NCBI GenBank assembly: GCA_035275405.1 | Contig: DATEMU010000007.1 | Span: 372,001 to 436,000 of the forward strand | DNA from: Phycisphaerae bacterium | GTDB taxonomy: Bacteria; Planctomycetota; Phycisphaerae; UBA1845; UTPLA1 | DNA: 64,000 bases | Reading direction: 5' to 3' | Shown: one piece after another, positions 51,001 to 58,653 of the stretch | How the letters are laid out: every line of letters starts with the position of its first letter | How positions within the stretch are numbered: the first letter of the stretch is position 1 | Notes under the pieces: model-generated | What the model was told of the DNA's origin: nothing | Seen by the model: only the letters and a program-made list of their open reading frames with translations | The model's database searches: none | Made by a program: the position numbers and the translations under genes

Positions 51001-53595
51001 GCGCACTGCGTCGGCGCCGGCAAGACGTTTACGATGGCGGCGACCGGCATGAAGATGAAGCAGGCCGGACTCATCAAGAAGCCGATGTACGTGGTGCCCA
51101 ATCACCTGCTGGAGCAATTCGCTCGTGAATTCATGCAGTTGTATCCCAACGCGAAACTGTTGGTCGCCAGCAAGGAGGACCTCTCGCGCGACCGCCGCAA
51201 ACTGCTGACCGCCAAGATCGCCAGCGGCAACTGGGACGGCATCCTCGTCACGCATTCCTCGTTCGAGCGGATCGGCATGTCCCGCAAATACCAGGAGAGA
51301 TTCCTGACCGAGCAGATCGCCGAGTATGACGACCTGCTGCTGGAGCACGCCGGCGCGAAAGGATCGAACCGGAACATCATCAAGCAGATCGAGAAACAGA
51401 AGGCCGCGAGGGCGGAACGGCTCAAGAACCTGCTCGCCGAGGAGAAGAAAGACGACGGTCTCGTATTCGACGAGCTCGGCGTCGATCACGTGTTCATTGA
51501 CGAAGCGCACTATTTCAAGAATCTGGAGACGCCGACCAAGATGGACCGCGTCGCCGGCATTCAGACCGGCGGCAGCGAACGCGCCTTCGACGTGTTCATG
51601 AAAGCCAACTACCTGGGCGAGCAGCACGCCGGCCACGGCGTCACGTTCGCCACCGGCACGCCCGTGTCAAACACGATGGTCGAGATGTACACGATGCAGC
51701 GGTTCCTCGATCCGGCCGGACTCAGGAGCCGCGGCCTCGAACACTTCGACGCCTGGGCGGCGACCTTCGGCGAAGTCATCGACACGATGGAGATTTCGCC
51801 CGACGGGGCATCGCTCCGCCCGCGCAGCCGCTTTGCGAAATTCACCAACCTCCCGGAATTGCAGCAGATGTTCCGGGCATTCTCCGACGTGCAGACGGCC
51901 GAAATGCTCAAACTCCCGACGCCGAGGCTGGAGACGGGAAAGGCGATCATCGTCGCATGTCCGATGTCCGCCGAGCAGCACGCGCTGCAGGACGAGTTGG
52001 TCAAACGCTACGAACGCCTGCGAAAGGAAAAGGTGGACCCGCGCGAGGACAACGCGCTCAACATCACGACCGACGGCCGCAAGCTCGCCACCGACGCACG
52101 ATTGCTTTCCGCTGCCGTGGCCGATTTCCCCGGCTCGAAGGTGAACCGCCTGGTCGAGAACGTCCATACCATCTGGGAGCGCACCGCCGCAAAGCGCGGC
52201 ACACAGATGATCTTCTGCGACATGGGCGTCCATAAGACCCCGTGGGGCTATTCCGCCTACAACGACGTGACCGAGAAACTCGTCAAGGCCGGCATACCCC
52301 GTTCACAGATTGCCGCCATCGGCGAAGCCGATTCCGATGCCAAGAAACAGGCGCTCTTCGAAAAGGTCCGCAACGGCTCGGTGCGCGTCCTGATCGGCAG
52401 CACGCAGAAGATGGGCACGGGCACGAACGTGCAGCAGCGATTGACTGCCCTGCATCACCTCGACGCCCCATGGAAGCCGGCGGAAGTTGAGCAGAGAGAA
52501 GGCCGCATACTTCGCCAGGGCAACACGAACGAGGAAGTCGCCGTCTATCGCTACGTCACCGAAGGATCGTTCGACGCCTACATGTGGCAGGCCCTTGAAA
52601 CCAAGGCACGATTCATCGGCCAGGTCATCACTGGCGACAACGCCGCCCGCCGCGCCGAGGATGTCGGCGGCCAGGAACTGTCCTACGCCGAGGTCAAGGC
52701 CATTGCCTCCGGCAACCCGGCGGTGCTGACGCTCGCCGAGGCCGACGCTGAATTGCAGCGGCTGGCATTGCTCAAGAAAAACCACGTCGATGAGCAGTAC
52801 GTTGCCCGCCGCAGCGTGAAGGACCTGCCCGAGAAAATCACCCGGCTGAATAACCGGTTGTCCAGTTTGACGGCCGATCAAACGAGAGTGACTGCGCACG
52901 CGCGCGACCCGGTCACGATCTACAGGCGAGAATATGCGAAGGACGAGGCCGTCGCCGCGCTCGGCGCTCAACTGGACAGGCTGCCGCGCGACGTGCGAGA
53001 AGAGCAGCGATTCCCGATCGGCACGTATCGCGGCATGCGCTTCGGACTCGTGCTGCATCGGGACTTCCCGCCCGATGCGTACATTGAAGGGGAGACAACG
53101 CGCTACGACCGACTCATTCGCGGCAGCCACGGCCCGCGCGCTGTACTTAACGCGCTGGAGCGGCTGTGCAACGCCTACGGCAACGAGATTGCCGGTGTGA
53201 AGCAGGACCATTCAATCGCCGAGTCGCAGCTCCGCGACTATCAGGCACGCATCGGAAAGCCGTTTGCACACGAGAAATACCAGGCCGAACTGACCGCGCT
53301 CCGCGACCAGCTCAAGGCGTCCCTCGCAGGGATCGCCGCGGAACCGGGGACAGCCGCGCCCCCGTCCGCCGCCGAGATTGCCGAGAAAATCCAGATGCTT
53401 ACCGATTCGAACAACGTTGAAGCCGCGCCGGAGCGCACCGGCCTTCGCCGGTTCGATGCCGAGGAACCCGTCACCGCCCGCATCCGCCGCCGCCATGCAG
53501 CGGACGCGACCGCGATTGCGGATGAGAAGTCGCACAGCACGTTCCAGGGCAGACTCCACACGCCGAAGGCGAATGCCCCTTCAATCGGGTTTTGA
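48094..53595 (+). CDS. Giant methyltransferase-SNF2 helicase protein (DarB-like type)
   Basis: An 1833-codon frame, with a real product from about residue 130. An amino-methyltransferase-like domain carries LEPGCGIGNFIG (about residue 290, cofactor) and GNVPFADLRL (about 350, in place of NPPY). An SNF2/SF2 helicase has Walker A CVGAGKTFTMAAT (about 975), DEAH box VFIDEAHYFKNL (about 1135) and motif VI QREGRILRQGNTNEEVAVYRYVTEGSFDAYMWQ (about 1465-1500). Such proteins occur on phages and plasmids (P1 DarB-like) as antirestriction or DNA-handling factors. The first 130 codons are unusual in composition and overlap a ribosome-binding-site-led gene in another frame (48200-48487), so the real start is uncertain and may be non-ATG near 48480. 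It lies between two 24-bp direct repeats. Confidence 0.85.
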   Translation: MARRPRPPQGPLLPFPSSDDPPAALEEPPKSKGDHDAVQNDRPRTHPPATQASRPAPPQTPVAGRGESPRRRPEGSPRGTDDDADDGPGRHRSGAGAGRGAGDRLEGSRASFTAHVAGAQTARPQTHAARLKWVREATLFDLSPTSTETPHPTPKADPQTPATEPAERLAPVQIASGEKEKARDLIAAIRTLQTVEREARPATPDEKNGMARFAGFGPVALSIFPDPLKGRYKDAGWEKLGNELKTLLTPSEYDSAKRTTFNAFYTSPIVIGAIHDAITRLGAPQDGLILEPGCGIGNFIGQGSSRHRFIGVELDSISGRIARALHPDQDIRIESFRDTKLPDGIDAVVGNVPFADLRLDYQGQKLALHDYFLAKSVDALKPGGVMAMVTSHFTLDKQNAAVREYLASKADFVGAIRLPSDAFKREGTAVVTDIIFLRKRAPGEPEHHADTDWLRVAPLAIEGVEVPVNRYFLNHPEMVLGRWSRKDTLYGGEGYSLQGDGDLSAKLKDAIGRLPEFSPAQSTRAAGTDAPAFTPPPLEKHVGEGSFFVGKNQGIHQLISGKPVPVVYGGTALKADGTMTGRRMAGLIGLRDCARRVLQSQNEDWPCEHRDEARRDLNRVYDRFVRAYGPINKTSFSETKDGSVVRRRPNLVKFIEDPDAMLVMSLEDYDEVTEKAAKAAIMSRDVVGRTPPVTVVRSAEEGLLVALNQKGRVDLPVIAELYGKPEKSVIAELGDLIYQDPESKEWKTADDYLSGNVRARLARAEKAGPKYARNAEALRRVQPEDVLPGDIDANLGAPWIPASDVQRFAAELFQVPPEAVPVSHLEKDAVWSLDAGYAARQSVAATSDYGTARANGTTLLELALNMKSPVIYDVIDRGDKEERVVNQEETLAAKEKQKLIKERFRAWVFTDPERTERLVRIYNDTYNNLRPRIFDGSHLDFPGMNQTVKLRPHQTAAVWRGMSAGNTLLAHCVGAGKTFTMAATGMKMKQAGLIKKPMYVVPNHLLEQFAREFMQLYPNAKLLVASKEDLSRDRRKLLTAKIASGNWDGILVTHSSFERIGMSRKYQERFLTEQIAEYDDLLLEHAGAKGSNRNIIKQIEKQKAARAERLKNLLAEEKKDDGLVFDELGVDHVFIDEAHYFKNLETPTKMDRVAGIQTGGSERAFDVFMKANYLGEQHAGHGVTFATGTPVSNTMVEMYTMQRFLDPAGLRSRGLEHFDAWAATFGEVIDTMEISPDGASLRPRSRFAKFTNLPELQQMFRAFSDVQTAEMLKLPTPRLETGKAIIVACPMSAEQHALQDELVKRYERLRKEKVDPREDNALNITTDGRKLATDARLLSAAVADFPGSKVNRLVENVHTIWERTAAKRGTQMIFCDMGVHKTPWGYSAYNDVTEKLVKAGIPRSQIAAIGEADSDAKKQALFEKVRNGSVRVLIGSTQKMGTGTNVQQRLTALHHLDAPWKPAEVEQREGRILRQGNTNEEVAVYRYVTEGSFDAYMWQALETKARFIGQVITGDNAARRAEDVGGQELSYAEVKAIASGNPAVLTLAEADAELQRLALLKKNHVDEQYVARRSVKDLPEKITRLNNRLSSLTADQTRVTAHARDPVTIYRREYAKDEAVAALGAQLDRLPRDVREEQRFPIGTYRGMRFGLVLHRDFPPDAYIEGETTRYDRLIRGSHGPRAVLNALERLCNAYGNEIAGVKQDHSIAESQLRDYQARIGKPFAHEKYQAELTALRDQLKASLAGIAAEPGTAAPPSAAEIAEKIQMLTDSNNVEAAPERTGLRRFDAEEPVTARIRRRHAADATAIADEKSHSTFQGRLHTPKANAPSIGF
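48200..48487 (+). CDS. 95-residue basic helical protein before the helicase
   Basis: This ORF is in a different frame from the helicase reading and has AAAGGAG 8 bases before its ATG. Its product (MQYKTIVLELIRQRPRLHARL...LLAEVNRLAGDLKARHEELTTTL) is a natural-looking amphipathic, basic helix pair, while the overlapping leader of the helicase is P/R/G-rich as in shadow frames. It is probably the true gene here, perhaps coupled with the helicase. The stop at 48485 falls just where the conserved helicase sequence begins. Confidence 0.6.
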   Translation: MQYKTIVLELIRQRPRLHARLRRKHQLLAEVNRLAGDLKARHEELTTTLTMGRVGIDPVQAPGAALEIGLKEVEHRLRLMSQARRPRVRKRTRRG

Positions 53596-53650
53596 GGCCT
53601 CAAGGAAGCGTGAAACACCGGTTGATGGGGAGAGAACCCACCAGACCATT

Positions 53651-53674
53651 TTCATTCGCAATAGGAAGCCCGTA
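53651..53674 (+). repeat. 24-bp direct repeat, copy 2
   Basis: This copy is identical to 47891-47914. It lies 55 bases after the helicase stop and just before the kelch gene. It could be the end of a transposed or recombined segment. Confidence 0.9.
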
Positions 53675-53752
53675 TAGGCGGAGAAGCTATGTTCAGCGTG
53701 CCAAGGAGCATGAATCCATTTTCGATGCCTTCCTGAGCCATCCTATTCAAAA

Positions 53753-55807
53753 TCAGGGATTCAATAGCCCCTGCACGAAGCCCTCGATGTCGCCAACGTC
53801 AATGATTCCGTTTGAAGAAAAGTCGGCGTAGTAGAGGTCACTTGGCGTGCTCGAGCCCGCGAACAGTGCGGCTACAAAGGGCGAAATATCAAGACCATCG
53901 ACTTCACCGTTGCCATCCATGTCCCCGTCCGGGAGGTGCAACGGAAACGTCCATGTGTCGCTGGAATTCCCGCCTGTCCACCCGCCGAAGGCGATTGTAT
54001 TCAGCCGAGTACTGTCGTAAGCCATAACGTGCCCATTGCGAGCGCGAGGCGCTTCGCTGGACGAGACATTTGTCCAGATGATGCCGTCCCACTCCCACGT
54101 GTCGGACAGCAGACCGGAAGCTCCGACTCCTCCGAATAGCCTTGTGCCTTCTCGAAAAGCGTCATAAACCATCGCTTGGCGAGAGCGAGCGGAGGGGCTA
54201 ATCGCGGGGCCGCGCAGTATCCAATTGGTTCCGTCCCACTCCCAGGTATCGCCAAAGTATGTTGCAGCCTCGCCTCCAAACAGCACTGTGACGCCGCGAG
54301 CACTATCGAAGGCAAGGCTGTGCCCCCCTCTGGAAGGAGGCTTGTTCGCAGGGCTTCGCTGTGTCCACGTCGTGCCGTTCCATTCCCAGGTGTCGTCAAG
54401 TACTGGGCTCCCATTCCCGCCGCCACCAAAAAGCACGGTAACGTTTCTTGCTGAATCGAATGCCATCGCATGAAGCCATCTCGCGGACGGCTTCACCGCG
54501 GGAGTTCGCAGCGTCCAGTTTGTTCCGTTCCACTCCCATGTTTCGTTATTCCCGCCTCCAATCCCTCCACCTCCGAAGAGCACAACGACATTCCGGGCGC
54601 TGTCAAAGGCCATCGCTGACCATCGGCGCGCGGATGGACTCGCAGCGGGAACGCGAAGAGTCCATATGCGCCCATCCCATTCCCATGTATCCGAGAATAT
54701 GACACCGGTATTGATGTTGTAGCCGCCGAAAAGCACACCGCGCCCGCGGGCGTCATCGTAGGCCATCGAGTGCTGCGACCGTGCCGGGGGTGCATCCGGC
54801 ACTCTGAGCGCCCAATCGCTGCCGTTCCATTCCCAGGTGTCGGACAGCATGATGTGCACGGTGAACTGAATGTCTTTGTACCCGCCGAAAAGAACCCCGG
54901 CGCCGCGCGACGAGTCAAACGCCATCGCGCCATAGCCTCTTGCGACCGGAAGCGTGGACGGATTGCGCATCGTCCATGTCGAGCCGTTCCACTCCCAGGC
55001 TTCATTCAGATATCCCGCGCTGTTCCTGCCCGCGACAACCGTCGTGACGTTGCGGACGCTATCGAAGATCATCGCATGGAACGCTCTTCCCGGAGGACTG
55101 TTCGGCGGGAAGCGCTGCGTCCATGTGCTTCCGTTCCACTCCCACGTATCCCCGAAATACGACGATGTGCCGGGATCAAGCCCGCCATACATGACGGAGA
55201 CGTTTCGCGTCGGATCAAAGACCAGTGCGTGATTTGTCCGAGCCGGCGGATTCGTCGCAGGAGCGCGCTGCGACCATGCGGTTCCGTCCCACTCCCATGT
55301 GTCGTTCAGCGCGGAGGAGAATGTCCCGCCGCCATGCAGGACCGTCACGCCGCGGGCGAGATCGAAACTCATCGCATGGTTGGCGCGTGCCGACGGATTG
55401 CTCGCGGAATTTCGCTGCGTCCACGTCGAGCCATTCCATTCCCAGGTGTCGCCGAAGTAGCCGGCGCCGCCCTGACGCCCGCCACACAGCACGACAACGC
55501 CCCGCGCGGAGTCGTAAGCCATCGCGTGATATGCGCGTTCGGGAGGACTCGAAGCCGGATGAAGCTCGGTCCACCGGCTGCCGTTCCATTCCCAGGTGTC
55601 GTGCAAATATCCGATGGTCCCAAGCCCGTCGGTTGTGAACCCGCCAAACAGGATCGTGACGCCGCGAGCGCTGTCATAGGCCAGCGCGCAGCCTTCGCGG
55701 CGGACGGGCATTCTCTGGACCCAGTCCCCTTGCTGAGCGAGCGAGAGAGACGGAGCGATGGTTGAAGCGATCAGGACGCCAAGGAGGCTCAAGCCGGGTT
55801 TATTCAT
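53753..55807 (-). CDS. Secreted kelch-repeat protein with dockerin-like tail
   Basis: A 684-residue exported protein. The signal peptide is at residues 1-24 (MNKPGLSLLGVLIASTIAPSLSLA). About eleven kelch-like repeats follow with the core DTWEWNGSxWTxRxPAxxPPARxxHAMAYDSARGVTVLFGG, which fold into beta-propellers. The last 60 residues (DGDMDGNGEVDGLDISPFV...DFSSNGIIDVGDIEGFVQGL) have two EF-hand-like calcium loops, as in dockerins. I used the ATG at 55807 (the longer ORF to 56074 starts in a non-signal leader). Similar proteins are planctomycete surface proteins; the tail suggests docking or surface attachment. Confidence 0.88.
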   Translation of the reverse strand: MNKPGLSLLGVLIASTIAPSLSLAQQGDWVQRMPVRREGCALAYDSARGVTILFGGFTTDGLGTIGYLHDTWEWNGSRWTELHPASSPPERAYHAMAYDSARGVVVLCGGRQGGAGYFGDTWEWNGSTWTQRNSASNPSARANHAMSFDLARGVTVLHGGGTFSSALNDTWEWDGTAWSQRAPATNPPARTNHALVFDPTRNVSVMYGGLDPGTSSYFGDTWEWNGSTWTQRFPPNSPPGRAFHAMIFDSVRNVTTVVAGRNSAGYLNEAWEWNGSTWTMRNPSTLPVARGYGAMAFDSSRGAGVLFGGYKDIQFTVHIMLSDTWEWNGSDWALRVPDAPPARSQHSMAYDDARGRGVLFGGYNINTGVIFSDTWEWDGRIWTLRVPAASPSARRWSAMAFDSARNVVVLFGGGGIGGGNNETWEWNGTNWTLRTPAVKPSARWLHAMAFDSARNVTVLFGGGGNGSPVLDDTWEWNGTTWTQRSPANKPPSRGGHSLAFDSARGVTVLFGGEAATYFGDTWEWDGTNWILRGPAISPSARSRQAMVYDAFREGTRLFGGVGASGLLSDTWEWDGIIWTNVSSSEAPRARNGHVMAYDSTRLNTIAFGGWTGGNSSDTWTFPLHLPDGDMDGNGEVDGLDISPFVAALFAGSSTPSDLYYADFSSNGIIDVGDIEGFVQGLLNP

Positions 55808-55900
55808 GGGGAGACCCTTCGTCAGCGTGCCGCGGGGCCGAAGGAGGCCGTTTCCCATCACCGGAATCATCGACCGGACCCGAAAGCACAGGCCTGTATT

Positions 55901-55914
55901 CCAACTATAGTTGG
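55901..55914. promoter_or_regulatory. 14-bp palindrome between kelch gene and XRE regulator
   Basis: CCAACTATAGTTGG is a perfect palindrome. It lies between the divergent kelch and XRE genes, 37 bases before the XRE start, so it is a plausible operator for the small regulator. Confidence 0.6.
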
Positions 55915-55950
55915 CAGACCGCCCCGGATGCAAGTCGTAGCCTTTACAAT

Positions 55951-56163
55951 GTGCTAGGCGATGAATTACGCAAGGAACGGCTGAAGGCGAAACTGACGCA
56001 GGAAGAGCTTGCCGCCAGGGCCAAGGTCTCGCGCAACTACGTGAGCCTGCTGGAGTTGAACGAGAAGTCGCCAACGGTCCAGATGCTCTTCCGGCTCTGC
56101 CGCGTCCTCAGCGTCCGGCCGTCCGCCCTGATCGCCCGCGTCGAGCCGCGCGACGGGTTGTAG
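55951..56163 (+). CDS. XRE-family transcriptional regulator
   Basis: A 70-residue HTH protein from the GTG at 55951 (LGDELRKERLKAKLTQEELAARAKVSRNYVSLLELNEKSPTVQMLFRLCRVLSVRPSALIARVE). The XRE fold covers the whole product. Upstream codons of the longer ORF belong to the kelch gene's leader. A perfect palindrome 37 bases ahead may be its binding site. It is divergent from the kelch gene and could regulate it. Confidence 0.85.
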   Translation: MLGDELRKERLKAKLTQEELAARAKVSRNYVSLLELNEKSPTVQMLFRLCRVLSVRPSALIARVEPRDGL

Positions 56164-56828
56164 CGGCCCCGTTTCCGCGCTTGCCGGAACCCGCCACCTA
56201 TTTCCAGCAGGCAATTTTTTAGAAGTGATCGCCGATTCGACCCAGTCGGATTTTTGGACTGACGCCGCGCAAATGGGGCCGACTCCGGCGAAATGGTCGG
56301 TCGGGGTGATGCCCTGATGTGGCGCCTGCTTCGTCTTTTCACTAAGCGGTGCGGGCAGAATTCAACAGCCCCCGCGCTTTGCTGACGGGGCATTTCGCAA
56401 AACAATCTCCCGTGATAATCTTGGGTTTCCAGCATCCTTGCCTCCGGGTCAGGGATCGGCACCTGCCGCATCGACCCGGCAGAGCTCGCAGTTTGGTGCG
56501 GGGTGGCGGTGGCCACCCAAGGGAGGAAACCCGCAATCTGGCTTAACGCTGACGAAGCAGGGCAAAGGATCGCAATGGACCGTCCGCTCGCATCATCATC
56601 ACCATCAGAACAATAGCGATTGGAACGCCCGCATCGCACTACATGCAGGGAATCAACATCGTTCTAAGGGCAGTCATGACTTGCGGTTAGGGCATCAGCA
56701 ACGTACGCTGCACGGGGAGCAGCGAACGCCTTTGGGCGGCAGCAGAAGGGCTCGCTTGGGACGCTGCTATGATGATCAAGGCCGGTCTTGGGACATTGCA
56801 GGGACTCATCGTCGGAGATCGTAATTCC
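56164..56828. other. Gap without a supported gene
   Basis: The frame leading into the TMK-like gene is open from a TAG near 56687, but no start or ribosome binding site supports an extension. No repeat or hairpin stands out, and short frames on both strands look like shadows. Confidence 0.45.
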
Positions 56829-57569
56829 ATGGAAAGCGATAGTGAAAACTGCCTTCGGCGCGGCAAGCTAGTGGTATTCGAAGGCATTGACGCTTCGGGC
56901 AAGTCAACGCAGGTCAAGATGCTGTTGCGCGCACTGAACTCCCGAACCACTCCGCATGACTTCTTCAGCTTTCCTCGGACCGACGAACGCGGCTACGGCG
57001 AGGCGATAGCAATGTTCCTGCGCGGCGAATTCGGTACCGTCGAATCCGTGCATCCATATTTGATCGCCGCGCTTTTTGCCGGCGACCGGCTTGAAGCCAA
57101 ACGACACATTGATCGCTCGTTGGCTTTTGGAAAGCTCGTCGTTATCGATAGGTACGTGTACTCGAATCTTGCGTTCCAAGCCGCGAAGCTCCGCGACCCG
57201 ACTGCAAGGGATCGATTTCGGGAGTGGATTTCGTACATTGAGTGGGAGTGTAACAAGCTTCCAGTTCCCGACCTAACAGTCTTCTTCGACGTTCCATTCG
57301 AGTTTGTGCGTCGAAATCTCGATGCTCGGCGAGGCGAAGATCGTTCGTACTTAAACGGCATGACAGATATACACGAATCTGCCACTGATCTGCAAGCCAT
57401 GGTGGCAGCGGAGTACCACACTCTTAGCGTTCGCGAAAAGGCATTTTGTACCATAACTTGCATGGGGGCAAACGGCGCAATGCGCAGCCCAGCAGAGATT
57501 CACCAAGATGTGCTTACGTTACTGATCGATTCACAGATTCTCAAAACACAGGCCGAATCATGCCTCTGA
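56829..57569 (+). CDS. Thymidylate kinase-like nucleotide kinase
   Basis: A 246-residue P-loop kinase like dTMP kinase. The Walker A motif is FEGIDASGKSTQ, the DRY-type motif is VIDRYVYSNLAFQ and a lid-like segment reads RRNLDARRGED. It is longer than housekeeping Tmk, and its codon use is less GC-biased than the flanking genes. I chose the ATG at 56829 because GGAGA lies about 11 bases before it and the family N-terminus (GKLVVFEGID) begins soon after. Its end overlaps the start of the two-TM protein by 10 bases, so they are coupled. A link to the thymidine phosphorylase-like gene 1 kb away is likely. Confidence 0.85.
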   Translation: MESDSENCLRRGKLVVFEGIDASGKSTQVKMLLRALNSRTTPHDFFSFPRTDERGYGEAIAMFLRGEFGTVESVHPYLIAALFAGDRLEAKRHIDRSLAFGKLVVIDRYVYSNLAFQAAKLRDPTARDRFREWISYIEWECNKLPVPDLTVFFDVPFEFVRRNLDARRGEDRSYLNGMTDIHESATDLQAMVAAEYHTLSVREKAFCTITCMGANGAMRSPAEIHQDVLTLLIDSQILKTQAESCL

Positions 57570-58270
57570 GCAGACATTTAGTGTTTGGCTTAATCGTGAT
57601 CGTAATTCTTGCAGCGGGAACCATTTTCGTTCTGCTTGGCGGTCAGGTTAAGCCCGCGATCGGAACATCGTTGCTTGCCAGCGGATTTGTTGGGTTCCTC
57701 GAGCTAGTTTATCGATATGTCGTGCGCGAGGACACTCGCCGAACCGACGCTATGACCGCGGCTGGTCTTTTTTCTATCTTCGATCACCGCGACCTTGATC
57801 GTTACCACACGCTCATGCACGAGCGATGGCAAAGGCTTGACATCTTGGGATACTCCTTGAGAAACTTCTATGAGAGTTTTGGACAGACGCTCCTTGATCG
57901 CGCGCAGGCAGATAGCAAAATCTGCGTACGAATTCTAGTTGTAAACCCAGCCACCGCACAATCGAAAGCCAAGGAAGCAGCGGAAGGCCACGCAGCTGGT
58001 ACCTTTGCGACGGCAATCGAAGCGATGAAAGTGAAATACAATAAGGTCGCCAACATTGAAATCCGCCTACTGGAAGAGGATTTTACAACCATGGTCTTCC
58101 GCATTGACGATGTGATGTTTGTCGGGCCGCAGTTTCAATCCCTTCCAAGTAAAGCCACACCGACGTTTGAGATGCAAAAGGGAAAGAATGCATGGCTTTT
58201 TCACGCGTATGAGCGAGAATTCGATGCACTGTGGAACCCGCGCGTCTTGCATGAGAAGAGAGGAGCCTGA
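57560..58270 (+). CDS. Two-TM protein with a PLD-like soluble domain
   Basis: A 236-residue protein. Two hydrophobic helices (about residues 7-27 and 33-50, LVFGLIVIVILAAGTIFVLLG and IGTSLLASGFVGFLELVY) are followed by a cytoplasmic domain with RLDILGYSLRNFY, ICVRILVVNPATAQ, IEIRLLEEDFTTMVFRIDDVMFVGPQF and KNAWLFHAYEREFDALW. That order (ILG(Y/F)S ... ILxxxP ... DxxxFVGxQ) resembles non-catalytic phospholipase D-like domains of bacterial conflict-system proteins, but no HKD motif is present. It overlaps the TMK-like gene and is followed after 1 base by a small gene, so it is the middle gene of a trio and a possible membrane effector. That role is inference. Confidence 0.75.
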   Translation: MPLSRHLVFGLIVIVILAAGTIFVLLGGQVKPAIGTSLLASGFVGFLELVYRYVVREDTRRTDAMTAAGLFSIFDHRDLDRYHTLMHERWQRLDILGYSLRNFYESFGQTLLDRAQADSKICVRILVVNPATAQSKAKEAAEGHAAGTFATAIEAMKVKYNKVANIEIRLLEEDFTTMVFRIDDVMFVGPQFQSLPSKATPTFEMQKGKNAWLFHAYEREFDALWNPRVLHEKRGA

Positions 58271-58271
58271 A

Positions 58272-58637
58272 ATGAGCGATGTACTTGACCAACTCCGCCG
58301 ATTAGTGAATGCTGATCCCGCGCAAATTATTGTCACGATCAAATCAATCGAGGCTCAGATTCGAGAGCGAATAAGCGACCTTCGGAATATTGTCAATTGC
58401 GACACCCTCAGTCAAATCCAAAGCGGCCCAGCCGCTGACATTAGGTTGCTGCGTACAGCATTGATGGCAATCGTCGCAACGAACGTTTCTTTACACGACC
58501 CCAGTCAGAAGCCAATACAGTTGAAGAATCTCCGGGCCGCATGTCATGAGCTTGGAATTCGTTATGAAGAGGCCACAAGACTGACAGTATATGAAGATCG
58601 CTTAACGCATGTGCTTTTCGAAGTCGGGAGCATATGA
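58272..58637 (+). CDS. Small helical protein of the TMK-like operon
   Basis: A 121-residue soluble, helical product (MSDVLDQLRRLVNADPAQIIVTIKSIEAQIRERISDLRNIVN at the start). AGGAG lies 6 bases before the ATG and the previous stop is 1 base away. It ends 16 bases from the convergent phosphorylase-like gene. I do not recognise a family. Confidence 0.7.
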   Translation: MSDVLDQLRRLVNADPAQIIVTIKSIEAQIRERISDLRNIVNCDTLSQIQSGPAADIRLLRTALMAIVATNVSLHDPSQKPIQLKNLRAACHELGIRYEEATRLTVYEDRLTHVLFEVGSI

Positions 58638-58653
58638 GTTTGGACCTCTGCGA

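Noticed and set aside
49657-51636. 659-codon minus-strand ORF inside the helicase gene
   Set aside because: It is a shadow frame in GC-rich coding sequence. The plus strand carries clear helicase motifs across the same bases.
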